Origin: Myxococcota bacterium
GTDB lineage: Bacteria; Myxococcota_A; Polyangia; Polyangiales; Polyangiaceae
Direction of reading: 5' to 3'
DNA: 64,000 nt
Assembly (NCBI GenBank): GCA_963169915.1
Contig: CAUJEM010000035.1
Location: 47,590-111,589 of the forward strand
Part shown: one piece after another, positions 26,284 through 34,716 of the stretch
How positions within the stretch are numbered: the first letter of the stretch is position 1
Layout of the letters: each line of letters begins with the position of its first letter
Position numbers and translations under genes: made by a program
The notes under the pieces: generated by a model
Databases searched by the model: none
The model's input: the letters and a program-made list of their open reading frames with translations, nothing else
What the model was told of the DNA's origin: nothing

Positions 26284-27336
26284 ATGAGCAGCGGCACAGT
26301 GATCGTGACGGGCGCAGGGGGCTGGCTCGGGCGAAGCGTCTGCCACGCACTGTTGGATGGGCTCAGCGACACCCCGGAGCTGCGGGAGCCTGGGCTCGGC
26401 GTGCGAGCCCTCCTGATGCCGGGCGAGCCCGAGCCGCCCGAGTGGCGGGGGCGCGTCGAGGTGCTCCGAGGCGACCTCACCCGCGCCGGGACCGCGGCGG
26501 CGCTCTGCGCGGGCCAGGCGGGAGCGCGCCTCGTCCACGCCGCGGGGGTCATCCATCCTCGCCGCATCCGCGAGCTCTATGCGGTCAACCACGAAGCCAC
26601 GGCGCGCTTGATGGACGCCGCCCTCGAGGCCAAGCTGGGCCGGGCGGTCGTCGTGTCGTCCAACTCCCCGTGTGGCACCAACCCGGACCACCACCACCGC
26701 TTCGACGAGACCTCCCCCTACGCGCCGTACTTCAATTACGGTCGCTCCAAGCAGCTCATGGAGGAGGCCGTCGCGCAGCGCGTCCGGGCGCGCGGGCTGG
26801 ACGCCGTCATCGTGCGGCCCCCTTGGTTCTACGGCCCCTTCCAGCCCCCGCGTCAGACCCTCTTCTTCGAGATGATCCGGGACGGCCGGGGCCCGCTCAT
26901 CGGTGCAGGCAGCAACCTGCGCTCCATGGGCTACGTGGACAACCTCGCCCAGGGCATCGTGCTGGCGCTGCGGGAGCCGCGCGCCAGCGGCCGGACCTAC
27001 TGGCTCGCCGACGCGGAGCCCTACGCCATGGCGGAGGTGCTGGACGTCGTGGAGCGGCTGCTCCGCGAGGAGTTCGGCGTCGCCTGCCGGGGCGGGCGGC
27101 TCCGGCTCCCACCGCTGGCCAGCAGCATCGCACGCTTGTGCGATAAAATCATTCAAAGTACGGGACTTTACCACCAAAAACTTCATGTGTTGGGTGAGCT
27201 AGATCGCAACATCGCTTGCAGCATCGCGCGCGCCAAGGCGGAGCTCGGCTACTCCCCACGCGTCGCGCTGGAGGAGGGGATGCGCCGGAGCCTCCGGTGG
27301 TGCTTCGACGAGGGGCTACTGCACCGGAGCCCATGA
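26284..27336 (+). CDS. NAD-dependent epimerase/dehydratase (extended SDR), operon gene 1
   Basis: The 350-residue enzyme has VTGAGGWLGRS (NAD loop), VVVSSNSPCG and the catalytic YGRSK (Y..xK). VRPPWFYGPFQPPR and IGAGSNLRSMGYVDNLAQG are typical of sugar-nucleotide or 3-beta-hydroxysteroid-type SDRs. The substrate is unknown. Codons for about residues 287-306 (27141-27200) are strikingly AT-rich. The ATG overlaps no upstream gene, and its stop overlaps the next start (ATGA). It is likely the first gene of the 26284-32946 operon. Confidence 0.8.
   Translation: MSSGTVIVTGAGGWLGRSVCHALLDGLSDTPELREPGLGVRALLMPGEPEPPEWRGRVEVLRGDLTRAGTAAALCAGQAGARLVHAAGVIHPRRIRELYAVNHEATARLMDAALEAKLGRAVVVSSNSPCGTNPDHHHRFDETSPYAPYFNYGRSKQLMEEAVAQRVRARGLDAVIVRPPWFYGPFQPPRQTLFFEMIRDGRGPLIGAGSNLRSMGYVDNLAQGIVLALREPRASGRTYWLADAEPYAMAEVLDVVERLLREEFGVACRGGRLRLPPLASSIARLCDKIIQSTGLYHQKLHVLGELDRNIACSIARAKAELGYSPRVALEEGMRRSLRWCFDEGLLHRSP
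27141..27200 (+). other. AT-rich patch inside the SDR gene
   Basis: Only 24 of these 60 bases are G or C, against roughly 70 percent in the surroundings. The frame stays open and codes for a plausible family segment (a YHQKLHVLGEL-like motif), but uses AAA, ATT, CAA, AGT, CTT and CAT codons that are otherwise rare here. Confidence 0.8.
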
Positions 27337-28775
27337 CCGACGCGGTCACCGCCCGCAGTCGCTCGGGGCGGCTCTTGCTGCTCTTCTCGCTCGGCTCGAG
27401 CGTCGTGTTCGTCGCGCTGGCGGTGCGTCGCCTCCAGCCCGAGCAGGTCTGGCAGGTGCTCGGACGCGCTCAGCTCTGGCCCTGGCTGCCCCTGGCCGTC
27501 CTCAGCTACATCGCCGGCCACTGGGTCCGCGGGTGGCGCTGCAAGCTGCTGGTCGGGGCGTCCGCCCCCATCACCACCCGCGCCGCCACCGAGGTCGTGG
27601 TCGTGGGTTACGCCACCAACAACCTCTTGCCGGCACGCCTGGGGGAGCTGGCGCGCTCCACGCTGCTGGCGCGGCGCACCGGGCTGGCCCTGGGGCAGGC
27701 CCTCACGGTCACCTTCGTCGAGCGCGTGCTCGACGGCTTGGTGCTCTCGGGGCTGCTCCTCGTGGCCTGGTCCGCGGCGCCCCACGTGGCGTGGGTCGGC
27801 GCGCTGCTCCGCGTGGGGGCCATGGTGTTCGGAGGCGCGGCCTCGCTCGTGCTGCTGGCGGTGGCCGCGCCGGGGTGGCTGCTCGCGGTCACCGCGCGCG
27901 TGGCGCGCCCCCTCGGGCCGCGGCTCGCCCCGCGCCTGCTCGCGCTCAGCTACCAGGTGACCAGCGCCGTCGCCTACCTCCGGCAGCCCTCGGCCGCGCT
28001 GCGCAGCGTGAGCCTGTCGCTCGTCGTGTGGCTGCTCGAGAGCGGCCTGTTCCTCGCGCTCCTGCCCGCGCTCGGCCTCGCCCCGAGCTGGCCCGTCGCC
28101 TTGCTGGCGATGACCGTCACCAACCTCGGCATCCTCGTCCCCTCCAGCCCCGGCTTCATCGGTACGTTCCACTTCTTCTGTCAGCAGGCGCTCACCGCCG
28201 TGGGGGTCGGGGCGACGACCGCGCTGGTCTTCGCGGTGCTGGTCCACGCCGCCTTCTTCGTCCCCGTCACGCTCTGGGGCGTCGCCATCCTCGCCCAGCT
28301 CGGGCTCGGGTGGGGCTCGACGGTCAGCGCGCTGGCCAGCGCTCGCCCGGCGGCGCAGCAGCTCGAGGAGCTGCTCGCTCGACCAGCGCCAGCGCCGCCC
28401 CGAGCCCCGGCACCCAGCGCCTTTGTCCAGGCCCTCGTCGAGGCCCTCGTCCCCGAGGACGACCACGTGCCGCCGAGCGCTCACGCGCTGGCGGTCGCGG
28501 AGAGCGCCGCGTTCACGGCGGAGGCCCTGAGCCGGCTCCCGGCGCGCTTGAAGTTACTCTTCGGCCTGGGCACGCTCGGCTTTCGCGTGCTCACCTGGCT
28601 GCGCTTCCTGCGCCCCTACTCCCGCCTCCCGTTGGCCCGGCGTCGCCGCTGGACGGAGGCCGTCGCCTACGGCCGGCTCACGCTGCTCCGCCAGCTCTTT
28701 CGCGCGCCGCGCAGCACCGCGCTCGTCGCGTACTACGGCTCCGCCGGGGTCCGTGCGGCCCTGGAGGGCCGGTGA
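27333..28775 (+). CDS. UPF0104/flippase-like membrane protein fused to a GMC small-subunit-like domain
   Basis: The 480-residue protein has two parts. Residues 1-345 form a multi-pass UPF0104/lysylphosphatidylglycerol-synthase-type integral membrane domain, with ATNNLLPARLGELAR, FVERVLDGLVL and VPSSPGFIGTFHFF as conserved blocks. After a Pro/Ala linker (about 345-385), residues 390-480 (FGLGTLGFRVLTWLRFL, LRQLFRAPRSTALVAYYGSAG) resemble the small protein at 7084-7569 that precedes the other GMC gene. The fusion thus joins a lipid-translocation-like domain to a GMC accessory domain. ATGA and GTGA overlaps link it to both neighbours. Confidence 0.75.
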   Translation: MTDAVTARSRSGRLLLLFSLGSSVVFVALAVRRLQPEQVWQVLGRAQLWPWLPLAVLSYIAGHWVRGWRCKLLVGASAPITTRAATEVVVVGYATNNLLPARLGELARSTLLARRTGLALGQALTVTFVERVLDGLVLSGLLLVAWSAAPHVAWVGALLRVGAMVFGGAASLVLLAVAAPGWLLAVTARVARPLGPRLAPRLLALSYQVTSAVAYLRQPSAALRSVSLSLVVWLLESGLFLALLPALGLAPSWPVALLAMTVTNLGILVPSSPGFIGTFHFFCQQALTAVGVGATTALVFAVLVHAAFFVPVTLWGVAILAQLGLGWGSTVSALASARPAAQQLEELLARPAPAPPRAPAPSAFVQALVEALVPEDDHVPPSAHALAVAESAAFTAEALSRLPARLKLLFGLGTLGFRVLTWLRFLRPYSRLPLARRRRWTEAVAYGRLTLLRQLFRAPRSTALVAYYGSAGVRAALEGR

Positions 28776-30238
28776 GCTCCGCCTACGACGCCGACGTGCT
28801 CGTCATCGGCTCGGGCGCCGGCGGCGCCGTCACCGCCTGGGTGCTGGCGGAGGCCGGGCTGCGCGTGCTCGTCCTCGAGGAGGGGCGCCGCCACGACTTG
28901 GCGGACTACGGCGCCCCGGCGCACGTGGCCATGCCTCGGCTCTATCGACGCAGCGGGATGACGCCCATCCTCGGGCGAGTGCCGATCGGCTACGTGGAGG
29001 GCGCCTGCCTCGGCGGGAGCACGGAGATCAACAGCGGGTTTTGGCACCGCGCGCCGCGGGAGACGCTCGCCCGCTGGGCGGCGCACTACGATCTCCGGGA
29101 CGCCACCGAGGCGTCGCTGGCGCCGCACTTCCAGTGGGCGGAGGACAAGCTCGGGGTCGAGCTCTGGCCGGGTCCGTGGCCCAAGAGCACGGCGGTGTTC
29201 GCTCGCGGGGTCGAGCGGATGGGCTGGTCGTACGTCGAGGTGCCGCGCGCGGCGCCGGGCTGCCGGAGCACCAACGCCTGCGCCCAGGGCTGCCCCACCG
29301 GCGCCAAGCAGGGCATGAGTCGCCGCCTCTTGCCGGAGGCCGAGCGCATGGGCGCCCGGATCTTGACCAGCGCGCGCGCGCAGCTGCTCGTCCACGACGG
29401 CCGCCGCGTCTCGGGGGTGGTCGCCGAGCTCGGCGCCGAGGGCGGCCCGAGAGAGCTCCGCTCCTTGAGCGCGCGGCACGTCTTCGTCTGCTGCGGTCCC
29501 ACCGAGACGCCCGCCCTGCTGCTGCGGAGCGGCATCACGCGCAACGTCGGCAACAGCCTGCGCATCCACCCCTACCTCAAGGTGGTGGCGCGCTTCCCCG
29601 AGCCCGTCGACGCCGCCCAGAGCGTCTTGCCGCTCATCCAGGTCAAGGAGTTCGCCCCCGAGCTGGCCCTCGGCGGCAGCTTCACCTCGCTCGGCCAGCT
29701 CGCCATGACGCTGGCGGAGGACTGGCCCCGCCGCCGGCAGCTCCTGCGCGACAGCCGCTTCCTGGCGCAGTACTACGTCGGCGTGCGCGGCACCGGGCAC
29801 GGGCTGGTCCGCCCCCACCGCCTGGGCTCGGACACTACAGAGCTGAGGTACGACGTCTCGCCCGAGGACGAGCGCCTGCTCGGTGTGGGGCTCGCCCGCC
29901 TCGCCTCCATCCTGCTCGCCGCGGGCGCGGTGGAGGTGGTGCCGGCCGCCACGGGGGAGGTCCGGCTCCGCTCGGAGGCGGAGGCCGCCCGCTTCCTCGA
30001 TCGGCCGCTGCCGGCGGCGAGCCTCGGGCTCGTCACCGTCCATGCGTTCTCGTCCTGCCCCAGCGGGGAGCAGCGCTTGCGCTGCGCCACCGACAGCTAC
30101 GGCCGGGTTCATGGGATGGACAACCTCTGGCTCGCCGACGCCAGCACCCTGCCGGACTCCCCGGGGGTCAACCCCCAAGGCACGGTCATGGCCCTGGCCC
30201 GCCGCAACGCGCTAGCCTTCGTGCGCGGGCTGAAATGA
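28772..30238 (+). CDS. GMC family FAD oxidoreductase, second copy
   Basis: The 488-residue flavoenzyme has VIGSGAGGAVTAWVLAEAG near the N terminus, a Cys-containing insert (CRSTNACAQGCPTGAK, about 163-178) and a C-terminal domain with VHAFSSCPSG and DSPGVNPQGTVMA that holds the catalytic His and Asn. It is paralogous to the gene at 7566-9089 and may act on a lipid or isoprenoid alcohol (inference). GTG at 28772 overlaps the fusion gene's stop (GTGA). It is followed 16 bp later by another SDR. Confidence 0.85.
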   Translation: MSSAYDADVLVIGSGAGGAVTAWVLAEAGLRVLVLEEGRRHDLADYGAPAHVAMPRLYRRSGMTPILGRVPIGYVEGACLGGSTEINSGFWHRAPRETLARWAAHYDLRDATEASLAPHFQWAEDKLGVELWPGPWPKSTAVFARGVERMGWSYVEVPRAAPGCRSTNACAQGCPTGAKQGMSRRLLPEAERMGARILTSARAQLLVHDGRRVSGVVAELGAEGGPRELRSLSARHVFVCCGPTETPALLLRSGITRNVGNSLRIHPYLKVVARFPEPVDAAQSVLPLIQVKEFAPELALGGSFTSLGQLAMTLAEDWPRRRQLLRDSRFLAQYYVGVRGTGHGLVRPHRLGSDTTELRYDVSPEDERLLGVGLARLASILLAAGAVEVVPAATGEVRLRSEAEAARFLDRPLPAASLGLVTVHAFSSCPSGEQRLRCATDSYGRVHGMDNLWLADASTLPDSPGVNPQGTVMALARRNALAFVRGLK

Positions 30239-30254
30239 CGATGCGAGCACCAGC

Positions 30255-31283
30255 ATGAAGAGCCTAGTCACCGGCGGGAGCGGCTACTTCGGGGAGCTGC
30301 TCCTCGCGCACTTGCTCGCGCGCGGCGACGCCGTGCGCAGCTTCGATCTCGTGGACAACGACGACCGGCCCCCGACCGTGGACTTCGTCCAGGGCGACAT
30401 CGGCGACGCCCAGGCCGTGCGGCGCGCGCTCGCGGGGGTCCAGGTGGTCCACCACAACGTCGCGCAGGTCCCGCTCGCTAAGGATCGCGAGCGGTTCTGG
30501 CGCGTCAACGTCGAGGGCACGCGGGTGCTGCTCGAGGCCGCGCTGGAGGCGGGGGTGCGCAAGGTGGTGCTCGTCAGCTCGAGCGCCATCTATGGCGTCC
30601 CGCTGAGCAACCCCGTGACCGAGCGCACGCCGCCCGCGCCCCGCGAGGCCTACGGCAGCGCCAAGCTCGCCGGAGAGGCGCTGGCGCGCCGGTTCATCGA
30701 GCGCGGCTTGGACGTGTCCATCGTGCGCCCTCGGACCATCTTGGGGCACGGCCGGCTCGGGATTTTCCAGTTCCTGTTCGAGCTCGTCCGGCGCGGTCGC
30801 CCCGTCTACCTGCTCGGCTCTGGACACAACCGCTACCAGTTCGTCCACGCCGACGATCTAGCCCGCCTGTGCCTCCTCGCGGACGCGCGGCCGGGGCCCG
30901 ACGTCTTCCTCGGCGGGGCCGCCCAGTTTGGCACCATGCGACAGCTGCTGGAGGGCCTGGTCGCCCACGCCGGGACGGGGAGCCCCGTCCGCTCGCTCCC
31001 CTTCGGGCCCACCCAAGCACTGATGACGCTCACCAGCCGCTGGGGCCTGTCCCCGCTCGGGCAGTACCACGCCTTGATGTACGGCCGCTCGATGTTCTTC
31101 GACATCGGCGAGACCCAGCGCAAGCTCGGCTGGACCCCACGCCTCTCCAACGCGCAGATGATCGCGGAGAGCTACGACCACTACGTCGCTCACCGCGAGG
31201 CGATCTTGACGCGCCACGGGGCCTCGCACCACCGCTCCCCCCTGCCTCCCGGCGTCCTGAAGCTCTTGCAGCGCCTCCCTTAG
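30255..31283 (+). CDS. NAD-dependent epimerase/dehydratase (extended SDR), operon gene 4
   Basis: The 342-residue enzyme has VTGGSGYFGE, VVLVSSSAIYGVP and the catalytic YGSAK. VRPRTILGHGRLGIFQFLFEL and GSGHNRYQFVHADDLA resemble nucleotide-sugar or sterol-type SDRs. It is not a close copy of operon gene 1, so the two probably act on different steps. It lies between the second GMC gene and a GT-C-type membrane protein. Confidence 0.8.
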   Translation: MKSLVTGGSGYFGELLLAHLLARGDAVRSFDLVDNDDRPPTVDFVQGDIGDAQAVRRALAGVQVVHHNVAQVPLAKDRERFWRVNVEGTRVLLEAALEAGVRKVVLVSSSAIYGVPLSNPVTERTPPAPREAYGSAKLAGEALARRFIERGLDVSIVRPRTILGHGRLGIFQFLFELVRRGRPVYLLGSGHNRYQFVHADDLARLCLLADARPGPDVFLGGAAQFGTMRQLLEGLVAHAGTGSPVRSLPFGPTQALMTLTSRWGLSPLGQYHALMYGRSMFFDIGETQRKLGWTPRLSNAQMIAESYDHYVAHREAILTRHGASHHRSPLPPGVLKLLQRLP

Positions 31284-31293
31284 CGCCCATCCC

Positions 31294-32946
31294 GTGAGCC
31301 CCGAGCCCAGCGCCCTCGACGCCCCTCCGCCGCCGCCTCCGCGGCGTGCGCTGCTCTACGGCGCGCTGGCCACGCTGCTCGCGCTCGCGGCGATCTTCCG
31401 GACCCACCTCGCCCTGACCCGCCCGGAGCCCGCCGTCCTCAACCCCTACGACGAGGGCTACCTCAGCGCCTTCGCCTGGCGCATGCTGGAGGGGCAGTGG
31501 CTCCCCTACGTGGACGCCGTGAGTCACCGCGGGCCCCTGCTCTACTGGGTCACAGCGGCGGCGACCTGGGTCTTCGGCACGGGCTCGTTCTACCCGCTCC
31601 GCTGGCTCGCCACCGCCAGCATCAGCCTGAGCGTCGTGCTCACCTTCGTCATCGCGGCTCGCGCGGGCCGCGCGCTCGGCGGCGCGGTGGCGGCGCTCGG
31701 GCTCACCATCAGCTACCTCTTGGTGCTGCCCCTCAAAGACGGGCTGGCGTTCAACGCCGAGCACCTGCTCAACCTCGGCTCGCTCGGGGCGGTGGCCTGC
31801 GCGTGGCAGGCCGTCACCCACGGACGGCGACGCTGGCTCTTCGCCGCGGGCCTCGCCTCCGCGCTCGGCGCCTTGAGCAAGCAGGTGGGCCTCGTCAACG
31901 TCCTCCCCGTGCTGGCGTGGCTGCTGGCGGATGGGCCTCACCGGAGGGACCCCCAGCGCCGCGCCCTGCTGCGAGATCTCGGAGCGTACGCCGCCGGGCT
32001 TGCCCTGCCCGTCGCCCTCGTGGTGCTGCGCTACGCTTGGGCCCAGCACCCGAGCACGCTCGGCTACTACCTCATCACGTACAATCGCGCGGTCTACATG
32101 GCGCCGCTCCAGGGGAGCGTCGGCTACCTGGCGGCGGTCCGGCTGCTGTTGGCGCGCACGGAGTGGTGGGCCCTGCTGCTGCTCGCCCTCGGCGCGGGCG
32201 GGCTCTGGCTGGCGCACGCCCTGCGGCGCCGGGGGTTCAGCGCCACGGTGCGCGCCTTCGGCCTCGAGCTGACGGTCGCGCTGAGCGCGCTCACCAGCCT
32301 CGTGGCGGCTTGGGCTCCGCTCCGAGATTTTGCTCACTACTACCTCCAAGCGCTGCCGTGGCTCCTGCTCGGCGGAGGGCTCCTGCTCGAGCGCTGGCTG
32401 CGCCCCGTGGTGCGGCAGGGCTGGCTCGGCGTAGGCTTTCTGGCCCTCACGCTGCCGCTCGCCCTGCTGCTCCACCTCGGCTGGAGCCTCCGGCTGGAAG
32501 ACGCCCGCAAGTCCAGAGACTTCGTCACGCGCCTCGCTCCCTCGCACAACAAGGCGTGTCGCTGGCTGGAGGCGCACACCCAGCCGCGAGACACCCTGTT
32601 CGTCTGGGGCTTCGATCCTAGCCTCTACACCGCCTGCCAGCGCCGCCCCGCGACGCGCTTCGTCTACACCACGCTCCCCGCGGGCTACGTCCCGTGGTTC
32701 GAGCAGACCCAGGAGGAGGAGGAGCGCCTGGTGGTCCCTGGGAGCCGCGAGCAGCTCCTCGCCGATCTGGAGGCCAACCCGCCCGCGGCCATCATCGACT
32801 CCGGCGCGACCATGAACGGCCGCAGCCTGGCGCGCTACGCCTTTCTCCAGCCGTGGCTACACGCCAACTACTGCCCACGCCCACGGGAGTTCAGCTACGG
32901 GCTGTACACGCGCCGACCGGCCGGGGGCACCTGCCCCGCGGAGTGA
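31294..32946 (+). CDS. GT-C membrane glycosyltransferase-like protein (PMT/ArnT type)
   Basis: The 550-residue integral membrane protein has about ten to twelve hydrophobic helices. Between the first two lies NPYDEGYLSAFAWRMLEGQW, containing the acidic DEGY pair expected at the active site of GT-C enzymes, then SHRGPLLYW. The C-terminal 130 residues form a soluble periplasmic-type domain. Such proteins transfer sugars from polyprenyl-phosphate donors to lipids or proteins. It is the last gene of the operon; the GTG follows the SDR by 10 bp. It is convergent with the PP2C gene. Confidence 0.8.
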   Translation: MSPEPSALDAPPPPPPRRALLYGALATLLALAAIFRTHLALTRPEPAVLNPYDEGYLSAFAWRMLEGQWLPYVDAVSHRGPLLYWVTAAATWVFGTGSFYPLRWLATASISLSVVLTFVIAARAGRALGGAVAALGLTISYLLVLPLKDGLAFNAEHLLNLGSLGAVACAWQAVTHGRRRWLFAAGLASALGALSKQVGLVNVLPVLAWLLADGPHRRDPQRRALLRDLGAYAAGLALPVALVVLRYAWAQHPSTLGYYLITYNRAVYMAPLQGSVGYLAAVRLLLARTEWWALLLLALGAGGLWLAHALRRRGFSATVRAFGLELTVALSALTSLVAAWAPLRDFAHYYLQALPWLLLGGGLLLERWLRPVVRQGWLGVGFLALTLPLALLLHLGWSLRLEDARKSRDFVTRLAPSHNKACRWLEAHTQPRDTLFVWGFDPSLYTACQRRPATRFVYTTLPAGYVPWFEQTQEEEERLVVPGSREQLLADLEANPPAAIIDSGATMNGRSLARYAFLQPWLHANYCPRPREFSYGLYTRRPAGGTCPAE

Positions 32947-32974
32947 GCCCCCTCTCCCCCGGCGCCGCGCGCCC

Positions 32975-33736
32975 TCAGCTCACCTCGAGGAGCACCGCCG
33001 TGATGTTGTCGGCCCCGCCCCGCTCGTTGGCCAGCGCGATCATCGCCTCCACGGCGCGCTGGCCCCCAGACGCTGCCACCTCCGGGAGCTCTTCCGCCTT
33101 GAGGTAGCCGTGCAGACCATCGCTGCACAGCAAGAACTGGTCTCCCAGCTCGAGCTCACACATCAACAGGTCCACCTGCACGTAGTCGCGGTTTCCCACA
33201 GCCCGGGTGATGACGTTCTTGTTCCGGCTCTGCTTGGCCTCCTCCGGGGTGATGAGCCCCTGCTTGAGCTGCCAGGCGATGAGCGTGTGGTCTTCGGTGA
33301 GCTGCTCCACCTCGACGCTCCGGAGCCGATAGATGCGGCTGTCCCCCACCTGCGCGCACACCACGTGGTTGCCAAAGCGCATCATGGCGCTGATGGTCGT
33401 GCCCAGCCCCGCCTTGCCCTGCTCGAGCTCACCGATGGCGTACACCATGTAGGTGGCAGCTTGGACCGCGCCCTCCAGCAGTCGGCAGGCCGCGTGCGAC
33501 GTCGCTTCCGTCAGCGGCTCGCTGGCATCGAGCTCCCCGATGCCGCGCTTGACCATCCCGTAGATGGTGTCCACCGCCTCGCGGCTGGCGACCTCCCCGG
33601 CCGCATGGCCGCCCATGCCGTCGGCGACGATCCAGAGCCCGAGCGCGTCGTCACAGAGGTAGGAGTCCTCGTTCCCCTTCCGGCGCCGGCCGACGTCGGA
33701 GAGGCCGTAGGAACGAATGACGAGGGGGTCGGACAT
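32975..33736 (-). CDS. PP2C-type serine/threonine protein phosphatase
   Basis: The 253-residue cytoplasmic phosphatase has the usual motifs in order: RRKGNEDSY, VADGMGGHAAGE, GLGTTISAM, AQVGDSRIYRL, ITRAVGN, LLCSDGL and GADNITAVLL, so all metal-binding aspartates are present. It resembles the bacterial Stp1/PstP class that reverses Hanks-type kinases; no kinase gene is adjacent. The ATG at 33736 has TAGCCC 8 nt upstream. It lies downstream of a TIGR02265-like gene on the same strand. Confidence 0.93.
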   Translation of the reverse strand: MSDPLVIRSYGLSDVGRRRKGNEDSYLCDDALGLWIVADGMGGHAAGEVASREAVDTIYGMVKRGIGELDASEPLTEATSHAACRLLEGAVQAATYMVYAIGELEQGKAGLGTTISAMMRFGNHVVCAQVGDSRIYRLRSVEVEQLTEDHTLIAWQLKQGLITPEEAKQSRNKNVITRAVGNRDYVQVDLLMCELELGDQFLLCSDGLHGYLKAEELPEVAASGGQRAVEAMIALANERGGADNITAVLLEVS

Positions 33737-33887
33737 GGTCGCGTGGGCTAGTCTAACCACGGTACGCCAGCGTGGGGAACGAGCCACCTCCGGGTGAGCC
33801 GCACCCCGCGCCGCGGGCTGGCGTCCGCCCTCGCCGGGACCAGACCGCTCGAGCCCCGTGTCGGGAGCGCGGAGCCGTGCCCGGCGC

Positions 33888-34445
33888 TCAGCCCCACTGC
33901 GCGTCGAAGACCACGCGCCCCCGCCCGGCGCTGGCACGCCAAGCGACCGTCACGCCCCGTGCCCCCGCCCGCTCGAGGAGCAGCTCCATCCCCCCCGCGA
34001 TCCCGGAGAAGACGAGCGGGCTACCCTCGGCCATCCCCTCCAAGCCGAGCTCACAGCGCCCCGGCTCGAGGAGGTCCAGTCGTGGGGTGACGCCACGCAA
34101 GAACGTCGTCACGACGCGGTGCGAATGACGCATGAGCAGCTCTGGGCTCGTCAGCACGAGCACGTAGCGCACGAGGCCTCGCGTCTCGCGGTCCATGGTG
34201 GTTCGGCCCAAGCGGTGCGCGAACGGCTCCCCTCCAGCCAAGACACGGTCACAGGCGGCGTGCAGCTCCGTAAAATCCGCCAAGGGATACCAGCCGACCC
34301 GCGTCAGCGCGCCACGCTCCAAGTCCTCCTGGAGGCGCCGTGGCAGCGCGCTGCGCACGCCCACCATGCTGGCCTGCCCGCGCAGCTCGGCCAAGCACTC
34401 GAGAAAGGAGGAGAAGGTCGCCCCGCGGATCTCGGCACCAGCCAT
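33888..34445 (-). CDS. TIGR02265/DUF2378-like protein, second copy
   Basis: The 185-residue protein shares the layout of 23706-24284: RVGWYPLADFTELHAAC (aligning with VGWYSLALYARL), HRLGRTTMDRETRG, then GARGVTVAWR and VVFDAQWG at the end. The family is a myxobacterial paralogous group with no assigned role. It is upstream of the PP2C gene (151 bp gap) and divergent from sctV; the 13-bp tandem repeat begins 60 bp before its ATG. Confidence 0.65.
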   Translation of the reverse strand: MAGAEIRGATFSSFLECLAELRGQASMVGVRSALPRRLQEDLERGALTRVGWYPLADFTELHAACDRVLAGGEPFAHRLGRTTMDRETRGLVRYVLVLTSPELLMRHSHRVVTTFLRGVTPRLDLLEPGRCELGLEGMAEGSPLVFSGIAGGMELLLERAGARGVTVAWRASAGRGRVVFDAQWG

Positions 34446-34451
34446 CGACCC

Positions 34452-34457
34452 CCGCTA
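34452..34457 (-). promoter_or_regulatory. Candidate -10 hexamer (TAGCGG)
   Basis: TAGCGG ends 6 nt before the ATG at 34445. A G-run between them could instead act as a ribosome binding site. Confidence 0.3.
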
Positions 34458-34504
34458 GTAACGGCGGTCGGCGTGCTCCGCAAGGCACGCCAGCGAGCCC
34501 CACG

Positions 34505-34660
34505 GTCACCTCCCCCCATCGCCTCCCCCATCGCCTCCCCCCATCGCCTCCCCCCATCGCCTCCCCCCATCGCCTCCCCCCATCACCTCCCCCCATCGCC
34601 TCCCCCCATCGCCTCCCCCCATCGCCTCCCCCCATCGCCTCCCCCCATCGCCCGCCCCCC
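34505..34660. repeat. Tandem repeat, 12 units of about 13 bp
   Basis: Units follow ATCGCCTCCCCCC almost exactly: one is 12 bp (34518-34529), the last is 14 bp and slightly changed, and the first and seventh read TCACC instead of TCGCC. On the minus strand every unit carries a run of five or six G, giving regularly spaced G-runs. It fills most of the gap between the divergent genes at 34445 and 34717. Confidence 0.95.
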
Positions 34661-34716
34661 ACCGCTCGAGCCGTCGCCAGCAGCACCCAAGCGCCGCGCT
34701 ACCCGCTTTTTCCGGG

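Noticed and set aside
27134..27212. AT-rich patch as a mobile-element scar
   Set aside because: There are no flanking direct or inverted repeats and the protein frame is uninterrupted, so an insertion remnant is unlikely.
31030..32577. A 515-codon minus-strand open frame opposite the GT-C gene
   Set aside because: Its composition (Gln/Glu/Arg/Gly/Ala-rich, no domain) fits a shadow of the membrane protein gene on the plus strand.
34505..34660. CRISPR-like appearance
   Set aside because: Units are contiguous without spacers, so this is a simple tandem repeat; no cas gene is present.
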